Positions 45,626-54,976 of a stretch of 64,000 nucleotides of DNA are shown here, one piece after another. Numbering within the stretch: position 1 is the first letter of the stretch; every line of letters begins with the position of its first letter. The notes under the pieces are model-generated. The model saw only the letters and a list, made by a program, of their open reading frames with translations, made no database searches and was not told the DNA's origin. The stretch is from positions 868,001 through 932,000 of the forward strand of contig CAVWEX010000014.1 of NCBI GenBank assembly GCA_963754125.1, written 5' to 3'. The position numbers and the translations under genes were made by a program. The DNA is from RPQJ01 sp963754125. GTDB lineage: Bacteria; Pseudomonadota; Gammaproteobacteria; Steroidobacterales; Steroidobacteraceae.

Positions 45626-46604
45626 ATGGAGGCTGCCGACAACCGCGCGGAATCCCGCGAATCGACGACCGCATCCGCGCGCTGGCGGACCCTGCTGCGC
45701 TGGTTCGACGCCGGTACGGGGTCGAAGGTCGTCGAGGACGCATCGCGCGACCGCATCGACTGGGCGCGGATCCTGCCGTTCGTCGGCATGCACGCCGCCT
45801 GCCTCGCGGTGTTCTGGGTCGGCGTCGAGTCCGGTCGCGGTCGGCGTGGCGGTCGCGCTCTACGTACTGCGCATGTTCGCGATCACCGGCTTCTACCACC
45901 GCTACTTTTCCCATCGCACCTTCAAGACCTCGCGCGCGGCGCAGTTCGCCTTCGCGGTGCTCGGCGCCTCGGCGGTGCAGCGCGGCCCGATCTGGTGGGC
46001 CGCGCACCACCGCCATCACCACGCGCACTCGGACCGGCCCGAGGACGTGCACTCGCCCCGCCAGCGCGGCTTCCTGTGGTCGCACATGGGCTGGTTCCTC
46101 TCGCGCGGTCACTTCGCGCCGGATCTCGGTCGCGTGCGCGACCTGCTGCGCTACCCGGAACTGCGCTGGCTCGATCGCTTCGACATCCTGGTGCCGATCG
46201 TGCTGGCGCTCGGCCTGCTGCTGCTCGGCCAGTGGCTGGCCGTGGCCCACCCCGGGCTCGGCACCAGCGGCGGACAGATGCTCGTGTGGGGCTTCTTCGT
46301 GTCGACGGTGGCGTGCTACCACGGCACCTACACGATCAACTCGCTCTGCCACGTGTGGGGCCGCCGCCGCTACGCGACCGGCGACGAGAGCCGCAACAAC
46401 TTCTGGCTGGCGCTGATCACGCTCGGCGAGGGCTGGCACAACAACCACCACCGCTACCCGATGTCGGCGCGCCAGGGCTTCTACTGGTGGGAAGTGGACT
46501 TCACCTACTACGGCCTGCGGCTGCTCTCGGCGCTGGGCCTGATCTGGGATCTCAAGCCGGTGCCGCGCGCGGTGCGTGACGTCCACACGGCGGTGGCCTC
46601 GTGA
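45626..46604 (+). CDS. Fatty-acid desaturase (delta-9 acyl-lipid/acyl-CoA type; frameshifted)
   Basis: Integral-membrane di-iron desaturase of about 325 residues. Three His boxes are complete: 'ITGFYHRYFSHRTFK' (HxxxxH), 'WWAAHHRHHHAHSDRPEDVH' (HxxHH) and 'EGWHNNHHRYPMSARQGFYW' (HxxHH). Four membrane helices can be traced ('HAACLAVFWVGVESG', 'LVPIVLALGLLLLGQWLAV'). A one-base indel near 45833, between the first and second helix, splits the frame. It introduces a double bond into membrane acyl chains, which would supply the unsaturated substrate needed by the cyclopropane synthase four genes later. Confidence 0.92.
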
Positions 46605-47903
46605 GGGTCGCAGTGGTCGGCGCGGGCGTCGCCGGCCTGCACGCTGCGTGGCGGCTGTCGCGGGCGCACGAGGTGACGCTCTTCGAGGCGGCCGGCTACG
46701 CCGGCGGCCACACCGCTACGGTGGACGTCGAGTGGGGCGGGCGCACCTGGGCGGTCGACACCGGCTTCATCGTCTTCAACGACTGGACCTATCCGAACTT
46801 CATCGCGATGCTCGAGGAGCTGGGCGTGGCCTGGCAGCCCTCGAACATGAGCTTCAGCCTGCGCTGCGAGCGCAGCGGGCTCGAGTACAACGGCACCTCG
46901 CTGAACACGCTGTTCGCGCAGCGAAGCAACACGCTGCGTCCCTCGTTCCTGCGCATGATCGCCGACATCCTGCGTTTCAACGCGCGCTCGAAGGCGCTGC
47001 TTGGCCCGCAGGGCGGCTCATCGGGCGAGTCGCTGGGCGACTCGCTCACCCTCGGCGAGTACCTCGCGCGCGGCCGCTACTCGCGGCAGTTCATCGAGCA
47101 CTACATCCTGCCCATGGGTCGGGCCATCTGGTCCGCGGAAGCCTCGGCCATGCTCGGCTTCCCGGCACGCTTCTTCGTCGAGTTCTTCGACCGGCACGGG
47201 TTCCTCTCCGTGGACGACCGACCCGTGTGGCAGGCCGTCCGTGGCGGCTCGCGCGAGTACGTTCGCGCCCTGCTGGCCTCCACGCGGCTGGACCTCCGGA
47301 TCGCCACTCCGGTCGAGTCGATCCGCCGGCTGTCGAACGAGGTGCGTGTGCGCACGGCCCGCGGCACCGTGGAGCCCTTCGACTACGTGTTCCTCGCCTG
47401 CCATTCGCGACCAGGCGCTGCGGCTGCTCGACGCGCCGAGCGCCGCCGAGCGCGAGGTCCTCGGAGCGTTCCCCTACGCCGCAAACGAGGTGATCCTGCA
47501 CACCGACGAACGCCTGCTGCCGCGACGGCCGCTGGCGCGCGCGGCGTGGAACTACCACCTGCTCGCCGATCCGCAGGAGCCGGTGGCGGTGACCTACGAC
47601 ATGAACGTGCTGCAGTCGCTCGATGCCCCGGTGCGCTTCCTGCTGACGCTCAACCACCGCAAGGCCATCGACGAGCGCAAGGTGCTCGGCACGTTCAACT
47701 ACGATCACCCGGTGTACTCGCCCCAGGCGGTGAAGGCGCAGGCGCGGCACCGGGAGGTCAACGGCGCCGCACGCAGCTATTTCTGCGGCGCCTACTGGCG
47801 CTGCGGCTTCCACGAGGACGGCGTGGTGAGCGCGCAGGCCGCGCTCGCCCATTTCGACGAGGATCTCGCCCGTGCAGAGCTGCCTTTACTCCGGGTGGGT
47901 TAG
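46601..47903 (+). CDS. FAD-dependent amine-oxidase-like oxidoreductase (frameshifted)
   Basis: About 433 residues. The dinucleotide-binding motif 'VAVVGAGVAGLHAAWRLSRA' opens the protein, followed by 'EAAGYAGGHTATVDVEWGGR' and 'VDTGFIVFNDWTYPNFIAML'. A one-base shift near 47405 lies in the strand after 'DYVFLACHS'; the remainder has 'WNYHLLADPQEPVAVTYDM' and 'YFCGAYWRCGFHEDGVVSAQ', a family C-terminal signature with FAD contacts. Proteins of this family accompany cfa-type methyltransferases and DUF1365 in singlet-oxygen or furan-fatty-acid loci. Start GTG overlaps the desaturase stop (GTGA). Confidence 0.9.
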
Positions 47904-48672
47904 GCACCGGCGCAACGGGCCGGTGCCGCACGCCTTCCGGTACCGCCTCTGCCTGCTGTACCTCGACCTCGCCGAGATCCCCCAGGCGCTCGAGGGACGG
48001 TGGCTGTGGTCGGCGCGACGGCCGGCGCTCGCCCGCTGGCACCGGGCCGACCACCTGGGCGACCCGGAGCGGAGCCTCGACGCGGAGGTTCGCGACCTCG
48101 TCGAGAGCCGCACGGGGCGACGCCCCGTCGGGCCGATCCGCCTGCTCACGGCACCGCGTCTGCTGGGCTACGGCTTCAATCCCGTGAGCTTCTACTACTG
48201 CTTCGACACCGAGGAGCGCGCACTCGAGGCTGTCGTCGCGGAGATCAACAACACGCCCTGGGGCGAACGGCACTGCTACGTGCTGCCCGCGGCCAGCAAC
48301 GAAGGAACCCCCGCCAAGCTCCGCTTCCGCTTCGGCAAGGACTTCCACGTCTCGCCGTTCCTGCCGATGGACATGAGCTACGACTGGCGCTTCAGCCGGC
48401 CGGACGGGCGCCTGCTGGTGCACATGGAGAACTGGCGCGACGGCGCGCTGCAGTTCGACGCGACCCTGACGCTCGATCGCGAGCCGATCGGCGGCGCGGC
48501 CCTCGCCGGCGCGCTGCTGCGCTACCCGCTCATGCCGCTCAAGGTCACCGCGGCGATCTACTGGCAGGCGCTGCGGCTCTGGCTCAAGCGCGTGCCGTTC
48601 CACACCCACCCCGACCAGACCGGCGCCGGGCATCGCACGCGCGCCGGACGCATCCAGAGGCCCGTCCCGTGA
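47872..48672 (+). CDS. DUF1365 domain-containing protein
   Basis: 266-residue protein of the DUF1365 family, starting at the GTG at 47872 and overlapping the previous gene by 32 bases. Family features visible are 'HRRNGPVPHAFRYRLCLLYL' at the N-terminus, 'RLLTAPRLLGYGFNPVSFYY' in the middle and 'SPFLPMDMSYDWRFSRPDG'. The function is unproven; it almost always neighbours an FAD oxidoreductase and a Cfa-like methyltransferase, which is exactly the order here (FAD enzyme, DUF1365, Cfa). A role in fatty-acid cyclopropanation or furan-fatty-acid formation is an inference from linkage. Confidence 0.92.
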   Translation: MQSCLYSGWVRHRRNGPVPHAFRYRLCLLYLDLAEIPQALEGRWLWSARRPALARWHRADHLGDPERSLDAEVRDLVESRTGRRPVGPIRLLTAPRLLGYGFNPVSFYYCFDTEERALEAVVAEINNTPWGERHCYVLPAASNEGTPAKLRFRFGKDFHVSPFLPMDMSYDWRFSRPDGRLLVHMENWRDGALQFDATLTLDREPIGGAALAGALLRYPLMPLKVTAAIYWQALRLWLKRVPFHTHPDQTGAGHRTRAGRIQRPVP

Positions 48673-49937
48673 AACCCAGCATCGTCCCGACCCTCGATGA
48701 AGCGGTCCGTCCCGGTCCGGGCAGCGCCTTGCAGCAGCTCGGCCGCCGGCTGTTCCTCGCCAAGCTCGGCGGACTGCGCGAGGGCGAGCTCACGATCGTC
48801 GACGGCGACGAGCGGCTGAGCTTCGGACGCCGCTCGCCGGCCTGCGACCTGCGGGCCACGATCGAGGTCCTGCACCCGCAGACCTACGCGGACGCGGCCT
48901 TCGGCGGCACCGTGGGCGGCGGCGAGGCCTACCTCCGCGGCCTGTGGCGGACCGACGACCTCACCGCGCTGATCCGCCTCATGATCGTGAACCGCGACGT
49001 GATGCAGTCCATGGAGGGCGGGGCCGCGATCCTGACCGCGCCGCTGAGGCGCATCCTGCACTGGCTCAACCGCAACAGTCCCGACGGCAGCCGGCGCAAC
49101 ATCGCCGCGCACTACGACCTCGGCAACGAGCTCTTCGCGCTGATGCTCGACGAGACCATGGCGTATTCCTGCGGCGTGTTCGAGCGGGACGACGCGACCC
49201 TGCACGAGGCGCAGCTCGCCAAGTTCGAGCGCATCTGCCGCAAGCTGCGCCTGGGACCGGGAGATCACTTGCTCGAGATCGGCACCGGCTGGGGCGGGTT
49301 CGCGATCCACGCCGCGAGCCGCTACGGCTGCCGCGTCACCACGACCACCATTTCGCGCGAACAGCACGACTGGGCGAAGGAGAAGATCGCGGCCGCCGGC
49401 CTCGCCGACCGCGTCACGCTGCTGCTCGACGACTACCGCGACCTCACGGGCCGCTACGACAAGCTGGTCTCGATCGAGATGATCGAGGCCGTGGGCGCCC
49501 GCTTCCTCGACACCTACACCGGGCAGTGCGCCCGGCTGCTCGAGCCGCACGGCGCCATGCTGCTGCAGGCCATCACGATCCAGGACCAGCTCTACGAGGA
49601 GGCGCTCGACTCGGTGGACTTCATCCAGCGCTTCATCTTCCCGGGCAGCTTCATCCCCTCGGTCGCGGCCATCACCGATTCGGTGCGGCGCGCGACCGAC
49701 TTGAAGGTCTTCCACCTCGAGGACATCGGCCCGCACTACGCGACCACGCTGCGCCGCTGGCGCGAGAACTTCTTCGCCCGGCTGCCCGAGGTGCGGCGGC
49801 TCGGCTACGCGGACGCCTTCATCCGGATGTGGGACTACTACCTGTGCTACTGCGAGGGCGGGTTCCTCGAGCGGCAGCTCGGCGACGTGCAGATGCTGCT
49901 CACCCGGCCACGCTGCCGGCTGCCGGCGGTGATCTAG
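48669..49937 (+). CDS. cfa: Cyclopropane-fatty-acyl-phospholipid synthase family methyltransferase
   Basis: 422 residues. The N-terminal half carries 'FGGTVGGGEAYLRGLWRTDD', the C-terminal half a SAM-dependent methyltransferase: 'NIAAHYDLGNELFALMLDE', 'MAYSCGVFERDDATLHEAQ', the SAM motif 'HLLEIGTGWGGFAIHAA', 'TTISREQHDWAKEKI' and 'VSIEMIEAVGARFLDTY', then 'DFIQRFIFPGSFIPSVAAIT'. It adds a methylene from SAM to a double bond of membrane phospholipid. The relatives UfaM and CfaA methylate for furan or cyclopropane fatty acids. Start GTG 48669 overlaps DUF1365 (GTGA). Last gene of this cluster. Confidence 0.94.
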   Translation: MKPSIVPTLDEAVRPGPGSALQQLGRRLFLAKLGGLREGELTIVDGDERLSFGRRSPACDLRATIEVLHPQTYADAAFGGTVGGGEAYLRGLWRTDDLTALIRLMIVNRDVMQSMEGGAAILTAPLRRILHWLNRNSPDGSRRNIAAHYDLGNELFALMLDETMAYSCGVFERDDATLHEAQLAKFERICRKLRLGPGDHLLEIGTGWGGFAIHAASRYGCRVTTTTISREQHDWAKEKIAAAGLADRVTLLLDDYRDLTGRYDKLVSIEMIEAVGARFLDTYTGQCARLLEPHGAMLLQAITIQDQLYEEALDSVDFIQRFIFPGSFIPSVAAITDSVRRATDLKVFHLEDIGPHYATTLRRWRENFFARLPEVRRLGYADAFIRMWDYYLCYCEGGFLERQLGDVQMLLTRPRCRLPAVI

Positions 49938-50009
49938 CGGGTTTCACCTACTACCGCGGCTGACCCGGGACCGCGAGAATCCGCGCTGGATCCCTGCCGG
50001 AGCGCATCC

Positions 50010-50495
50010 ATGACCGACGCCGCCATCCTCGAGGGGCTGAGCAAGTCCAAGCTGGCCGTCGAACTCAACGACGACGAGCGGCGCATCCTCGCCGGCGCCA
50101 TGACGCTGCGCGAGCTCAAGCACGGCGAGGTGCTGGTGCAGGAGGGCTCCGCCGACGACCACCTGTACGTCGTGGTGAGCGGCGTGCTCGGCGTCGTCCG
50201 GGGCGCGGGCCGCGAGGACGAGGTGACGCTGAACGCGATCCGCCCCGGCGACGTCGTCGGGGAGCTGTCGTTCCTGGACGGCGCGACGCGCTACGCCTCG
50301 CTGGTGGCGCTGAGCGACTCGCGCGTGCTGGGCCTCAGCCGCGACGCGCTCGAGGGGCTGCTCGAGACCCGGCCCAAGGTGGTCTATCACGTGATGCGCG
50401 CGATCGTGCGCGTGGTGCACGAGATCCAGCGGCGGTTGTCGATGCAGACCGCCGAGCTCACTAACTACCTCTACAAGACCCACGGCCGGTACTGA
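50010..50495 (+). CDS. Cyclic nucleotide-binding domain protein
   Basis: 161 residues made of a single cNMP-binding domain. The beta-roll and phosphate-binding-cassette features are 'GEVLVQEGSADDHLYVVVSG', 'RPGDVVGELSFLDGATRYAS' and 'SRVLGLSRDALEGLLETRPK', followed by helices at the end and no helix-turn-helix. Within the cassette, 'GELSFLDGATRYAS' keeps the Glu of the usual 'GE' and an Arg. It therefore is a free sensor or adaptor, not a transcription factor. It sits between the lipid cluster and the ATP-grasp trio, so a role as a regulator of either is possible but not shown. Confidence 0.86.
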   Translation: MTDAAILEGLSKSKLAVELNDDERRILAGAMTLRELKHGEVLVQEGSADDHLYVVVSGVLGVVRGAGREDEVTLNAIRPGDVVGELSFLDGATRYASLVALSDSRVLGLSRDALEGLLETRPKVVYHVMRAIVRVVHEIQRRLSMQTAELTNYLYKTHGRY

Positions 50496-50671
50496 TCTCG
50501 CGACGGCCGCGATCCGACAGCCGGGCCGCCGACCGGCCCGGCGCACCATTTTCGAACGTATGCCGCTCCGTGGAGGTGCGGCATCGGTTCGACGGCCGCG
50601 TTTCCATGCCGCCGCGCGGCCCCAAGCCCGGTTGGCACGATTTTCGCTTGCGCATGTCGGGAGGACCCGAC

Positions 50672-52093
50672 ATGGATTGCCCCGCCCTGCCCTGCGACGA
50701 GATGTACACGGCCGACGGTCACGTACGGCCGCACTACGCCGTGTACGCCGACTGGCTCACCCGGCAGGCCGACGACACGCTGCGACGCAAGCGCGCGGAG
50801 GCGGACAGCCTGTTCCACCGGGTCGGCATCACCTTCGCGGTGTACGGCGAGGAGGACGGCAACGAGCGGCTGATCCCCTTCGACATCGTCCCGCGCATCC
50901 TGTCGGCCGAGGAATGGGGCCGGCTCGCCGACGGGCTTCGCCAGCGCGTGCGGGCGCTCAACGCCTTCATCGGCGACATCTACCACGGGCAGGAGATCCT
51001 CGGGGCCGGCCTGCTCACGCCGGAGCAGGTGTTCTGCAACTCACAGTACCGCCCCGAGATGCAGGGCATGGACGTGCCGGGCGGCATCTACGCGCACATC
51101 GCGGGCATCGACGTGGTGCGCGCCGGTGCCGGCGAGTTCTACGTGCTCGAGGACAACCTGCGCGTCCCATCGGGTGTGTCCTACATGCTCGAGGACCGCA
51201 AGATGATGATGCGGCTGTTCCCCGAGCTCTTCTCGCTCAACCGGGTGGCGCCGGTCGAGCACTATCCCGACCGCCTGCTCGAGAACCTCGCGAGCGTCGC
51301 GCCGGCCGGCGTCGCCGACCCCGTCGTGGTGGTGCTCACGCCGGGCGCCCACAACAGCGCCTACTTCGAGCACGCCTTCCTGGCCCAGCAGATGGGCGTG
51401 GAGCTCGTCGAGGGGCAGGACCTCGTCGTGCGCGACGGTTTCGTGTACATGCGCACCACGCAGGGGCCGCAGCGCGTCGATGTGATCTACCGCCGCATCG
51501 ACGACGACTTCGTCGACCCGCTGGTGTTCCGGCCCGACTCGGTGCTCGGCGTGCCGGGCCTGATGGCGGCGTACCGCGCCGGGCGCGTCACCGTCGCGAA
51601 CGCCATCGGCACCGGGATTGCCGACGACAAGTCCATCTACCCGTACGTACCGGAGATGATCCGCTTCTACCTCGGCGAGGCACCGCTGCTCGAGAACGTG
51701 CCGACGCGCATCCTGCGCCGCAAGGACGACCTCGCCTACGCGCTCGCGCACCTCGACGAGCTGGTGGTCAAGGAAGTCCACGGCTCGGGCGGCTACGGCA
51801 TGCTGGTCGGGCCCGCGGCGTCGGAGGCCGAGATCGAGGACTTCCGCCTGCGCATCCTCGCGGCCCCCGAGAAGTACATCGCGCAGCCGACGCTCGCGCT
51901 CTCCACCTGCCCCACCTTCGTCGAGCAGGGCGTGGCGCCACGGCACATCGACTTGAGGCCGTTCGTGCTGTCCGGACGCGAGGTCACGATCGTTCCCGGC
52001 GGACTCACGCGCGTGGCGCTGCGCGCCGGCTCGCTGGTGGTGAACTCCTCGCAGGGCGGCGGCACCAAGGACACCTGGGTGCTGGAGGCCTGA
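50672..52093 (+). CDS. Circularly permuted ATP-grasp type 2 protein
   Basis: 473-residue ATP-grasp enzyme of the circularly permuted type 2 class, with the start chosen at ATG 50672 because GGGAGG lies 6-7 bases before it (ATG 50654 is an alternative). Visible: 'FHRVGITFAVYGEEDGNERL', 'NAFIGDIYHGQEILGAGLL', 'FYVLEDNLRVPSGVSYMLED', 'RIDDDFVDPLVF', 'VANAIGTGIADDKSIYPYVP' and 'VVKEVHGSGGYGMLVGP'. The fold joins a carboxylate to an amine with ATP. It is always found with an alpha-E protein and a transglutaminase, as here, and the trio may make or modify a peptide or poly-amino acid; the product is unknown. Confidence 0.92.
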   Translation: MDCPALPCDEMYTADGHVRPHYAVYADWLTRQADDTLRRKRAEADSLFHRVGITFAVYGEEDGNERLIPFDIVPRILSAEEWGRLADGLRQRVRALNAFIGDIYHGQEILGAGLLTPEQVFCNSQYRPEMQGMDVPGGIYAHIAGIDVVRAGAGEFYVLEDNLRVPSGVSYMLEDRKMMMRLFPELFSLNRVAPVEHYPDRLLENLASVAPAGVADPVVVVLTPGAHNSAYFEHAFLAQQMGVELVEGQDLVVRDGFVYMRTTQGPQRVDVIYRRIDDDFVDPLVFRPDSVLGVPGLMAAYRAGRVTVANAIGTGIADDKSIYPYVPEMIRFYLGEAPLLENVPTRILRRKDDLAYALAHLDELVVKEVHGSGGYGMLVGPAASEAEIEDFRLRILAAPEKYIAQPTLALSTCPTFVEQGVAPRHIDLRPFVLSGREVTIVPGGLTRVALRAGSLVVNSSQGGGTKDTWVLEA

Positions 52094-53037
52094 TGCTCAG
52101 CCGCACCGCCGACCACGTGTACTGGCTCGGGCGCTACGCCGAGCGCGCCGAGGAACTCGCCCGCACGCTCGACGTGCAGTACCGCCTGTCGCTGCTGCCG
52201 CACGAGCGCAGCTCGGACAGCGTCGGCTGGGCGATCCTGCTGCGCACGCTCGGGCTCGAGGCCGCCTACGCCGGGCGCCGCGAGCGGATCGAGCCGCACT
52301 GGGTGATCGACTTCCTCGCCTTCGACGCCGACAACCCCTCGAGCATCCTGAGCTGCCTGCGTGCAGCCCGCGAGAACGCCCGGGCCGTGCGCGGCGCCAT
52401 CTCCTCGGAGATGTGGGAAACCTTCAACTCGACCTGGCTCGAGGCGCGCGCCCAGGCGCCGAGCCGCTTCACCGCGCTCAACGTCGCGGAGTTCGTGGAC
52501 TGGGTGAAGTACCGCGCCCACCTGGCGCGCGGCGTGGTCCTCGCCTCGATGCTGCGTGACGAGGGCTACCACTTCATGCAGATCGGCACCTTCCTCGAGC
52601 GCAGCGACAGCGTGGCGCGGCTGCTGCTCATCCGGCTCGCCTGCGAGGCGGCCGCGTCGGAGAACGGCGCCGTCGCGCACGACTACTATCCGTGGAGCGT
52701 GCTGCTGCGCGGACTGTCGGCCTTCGAGAGCTTCCGCCGCGTGTCGCGCGACAGCGTGCGGCCACAGCACGTCATGGAGTTCGTGATCCTGCACCGGAGC
52801 GTCCCGCGCTCGATCTACCGGTCCGCAAACCTCGTGTACGAGAATCTCCAGGCGGTGGCCAATGCCCAGTCGGGGGAGACCGAGCGTCGCGCCGGCCTGC
52901 TGCACGCCGAGCTGCGATTCGGCACGTTGTCGACGCTCGCGCCTCGGGGCGGCGAGCGATTCCTGCAGGACCTGCTCGCGCGCACGGCCGACTTGAGCGA
53001 TCGCATCGGGCGCGACTTCCTGGGGCATGTGGCCTGA
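52093..53037 (+). CDS. Alpha-E domain-containing protein
   Basis: 314-residue all-helical protein, starting 'MLSRTADHVYWLGRYAERAE', the hallmark of the alpha-E family. Further features are 'ISSEMWETFNSTWLEA', 'GYHFMQIGTFLERSDSVARL' and 'EFVILHRSVPRSIYRSANLV'. It starts in a TGATG overlap with the ATP-grasp gene and so is translated with it. The family partners with circularly permuted ATP-grasp and transglutaminase proteins in uncharacterised peptide-ligase-like systems. No catalytic residues are known. Confidence 0.92.
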   Translation: MLSRTADHVYWLGRYAERAEELARTLDVQYRLSLLPHERSSDSVGWAILLRTLGLEAAYAGRRERIEPHWVIDFLAFDADNPSSILSCLRAARENARAVRGAISSEMWETFNSTWLEARAQAPSRFTALNVAEFVDWVKYRAHLARGVVLASMLRDEGYHFMQIGTFLERSDSVARLLLIRLACEAAASENGAVAHDYYPWSVLLRGLSAFESFRRVSRDSVRPQHVMEFVILHRSVPRSIYRSANLVYENLQAVANAQSGETERRAGLLHAELRFGTLSTLAPRGGERFLQDLLARTADLSDRIGRDFLGHVA

Positions 53038-53051
53038 GACCGGGCGCACCC

Positions 53052-53864
53052 ATGCTGCTCAACATCCGCCACGAGACGCGCTACACCTATGAGGAGCCGG
53101 TCAGTTACAGCATCCAGGCGCTCAAGCTCACGCCACGCGCCGACCCCGGCCAGCGCGTCCTCGGCTGGCGCGTGCTGTCGCCGGGCGATCGGCTCGAGCA
53201 GGTCGATCCGTTCGGGAACCTCACCCAGATCGTGACCCTGGAGACGCCGCATCGCGCCCTGCGCATCGTCGTCGAGGGCACCGTCGAGGTGGACACCGAT
53301 GGCGCAACGGTACCGACCGACTGCGGCACGCTGTCGCCCCTCGCCTACCTCGCACCCACGCCACTCACTCGTCCTGATGCGGCGCTGCGCGAGCTGGCCG
53401 AGCGCCACCTCGGTCGCCATCCGGCGGCGCCGCGCGCGCTCATGGACCTCGTGAGCGGCATCCGTGCTGCCGTCGCCTACCAGCCCGGCAGCACCGACGT
53501 CACCCACAGCGCCGCAGAGGCCCTGGATCTCGGCGTCGGCGTGTGCCAGGACCAGGCGCACGTGCTGGTCGCCTGCTGTCGTGCGGCCGGCATCCCGGCG
53601 CGGTACGTGAGCGGCTATTTCCACGGGAATGATCCGGGCGAGGTTGCGAGCCACGCCTGGGCCGACGTGTGGCTCGGGCCCGGGCTGGGCTGGCACAGCC
53701 TCGACGTGACCCACGCCGAGCAGGCCGGCACGCGCCACTGCCGGCTCGCGGTCGGGCGCGACTATCTCGACGCCGCCCCGGTGCGCGGCGTGCGGCGCGG
53801 CGGCGGCAAGGAGTCGATGACGGTGACGGTGCGGGTTTCGAACGGCCAGGGCCAGCAACAATGA
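53052..53864 (+). CDS. Transglutaminase-family protein (cysteine protease fold)
   Basis: 270 residues. An N-terminal beta domain ('ETRYTYEEPVSYSIQALKLT', typical of the transglutaminase-N domain) precedes the catalytic domain with Cys in 'GVGVCQDQAHVLVACCR', His in 'ASHAWADVWLG' and Asp in 'WHSLDVTHAEQAG', a complete C-H-D triad. It completes the trio with ATP-grasp and alpha-E. It probably acts as a peptidase or cross-linking enzyme on the product of that system. It starts 14 bases after the previous stop. The convergent cyclase gene ends 4 bases later. Confidence 0.93.
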   Translation: MLLNIRHETRYTYEEPVSYSIQALKLTPRADPGQRVLGWRVLSPGDRLEQVDPFGNLTQIVTLETPHRALRIVVEGTVEVDTDGATVPTDCGTLSPLAYLAPTPLTRPDAALRELAERHLGRHPAAPRALMDLVSGIRAAVAYQPGSTDVTHSAAEALDLGVGVCQDQAHVLVACCRAAGIPARYVSGYFHGNDPGEVASHAWADVWLGPGLGWHSLDVTHAEQAGTRHCRLAVGRDYLDAAPVRGVRRGGGKESMTVTVRVSNGQGQQQ

Positions 53865-53868
53865 TGCG

Positions 53869-54834
53869 CTAGGCCCGGCCGAGGCGCCCGGCCCGGGTCT
53901 CGAGATCCGGCGGGTCCGCCTGTGACTCGAACCTCGCGGTGGTGACGGACGGATCCCAGCGGATCACCCGATTGCGCCCCGCGCCTTTCGCGAGCAGCAG
54001 CGCCTTGTCGGCACGATCCATGGTCTCCTCGGCGCTGACGTCGGGCTCGAGCGGGGTGATGCCGAAGGACGCCGTCACGCGCAGCGGCCGGCCCGCCTCG
54101 TCCACCGCCAGCGTGGTGGCCGCAAGTCCGGCGCGAAGACGCTCGATCAGGCGCGCGGCGACCTCGATGTGGGCGGCCGGCAGCAGGATCAGGAACTCGT
54201 CGCCCCCGTAACGGAACACCCGGTCGTAGCTGCGCAGGTGCGCCGTCAGGTACTGGACGGCCCCCGCCAGAACCTGGTCACCCAACCGGTGGCCGTGCGC
54301 GTCGTTGACCTCCTTGAAATGATCGAGGTCCATGAAGCCGATGCAGACCTGCTGCACGTCCCGGCGGACCAGGTCACCCGCCTCGCGCAGCGCCGGGAGG
54401 ATCTCGACGCGCCCGAAGGCACCGGTCACGGCGTCGCGGTCGCGCAGTGCGGTCTCGAGCTCGTGGCGCAGGGTCTCGAGCTCGAGCCTGAGCTGGGTGC
54501 CGCAGGCCACGAGCTCGTCATAGTCGGACGTCGGGACGTCGGAGCCGGTGGCCGCCTCACCGAGCACCCGAGCCGCGAGCCGGTGCAGGCGCACGTGCTC
54601 GGACTCGATGGCTGCGAAGGATGGCTGCTCGCGCAGCACCTGCTGGCCCGGCCCGTGGTACCAGCGCCCGAAACGGCACCGACGATGACCCGCCGGATCG
54701 AGATCACCCGGGCCGGCTGCCACCCGACAGACCAGGCTGCGCATCAGGTTGCCGAACCACGCCTCGTGGTCGCGTGTTGCTTCCTGCAACTCGTCGAGCG
54801 CCTGCTGCAGGCGCAGCGGATCCAGGCGAAGCAT
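53869..54834 (-). CDS. Diguanylate cyclase with CZB zinc-binding domain (DgcZ-like)
   Basis: 321 residues. The N-terminal chemoreceptor zinc-binding domain has the full ligand set expected from DgcZ: His23 ('TRDHEAWFG'), Cys53 ('HRRCRFGRWY'), His80 and His84 ('ESEHVRLHRLA'). The C-terminal half is a GGDEF domain with 'FRYGGDEFLILL', the Asp of 'IGFMDLDHFKEVNDAHGH', and an allosteric I-site RxxD ('RSYD') five residues before GGDEF. It should make c-di-GMP, inhibited by zinc as in E. coli DgcZ. ATG 54834 follows a GAGGG site; convergent with the transglutaminase gene. Confidence 0.94.
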   Translation of the reverse strand: MLRLDPLRLQQALDELQEATRDHEAWFGNLMRSLVCRVAAGPGDLDPAGHRRCRFGRWYHGPGQQVLREQPSFAAIESEHVRLHRLAARVLGEAATGSDVPTSDYDELVACGTQLRLELETLRHELETALRDRDAVTGAFGRVEILPALREAGDLVRRDVQQVCIGFMDLDHFKEVNDAHGHRLGDQVLAGAVQYLTAHLRSYDRVFRYGGDEFLILLPAAHIEVAARLIERLRAGLAATTLAVDEAGRPLRVTASFGITPLEPDVSAEETMDRADKALLLAKGAGRNRVIRWDPSVTTARFESQADPPDLETRAGRLGRA

Positions 54835-54976
54835 GCAGGTCCCTCGTGGCACGCCGACTGTGTCGGCTAGGTTGCCACACCGGCGGCGAGGTTGAAATCA
54901 GCAGCGGCCGCAGTGGTTGTCGCGTTGCGGACGGAAGGTCATCATTCGAAGTTCCCGGGAAACGACGCCGGCATCG

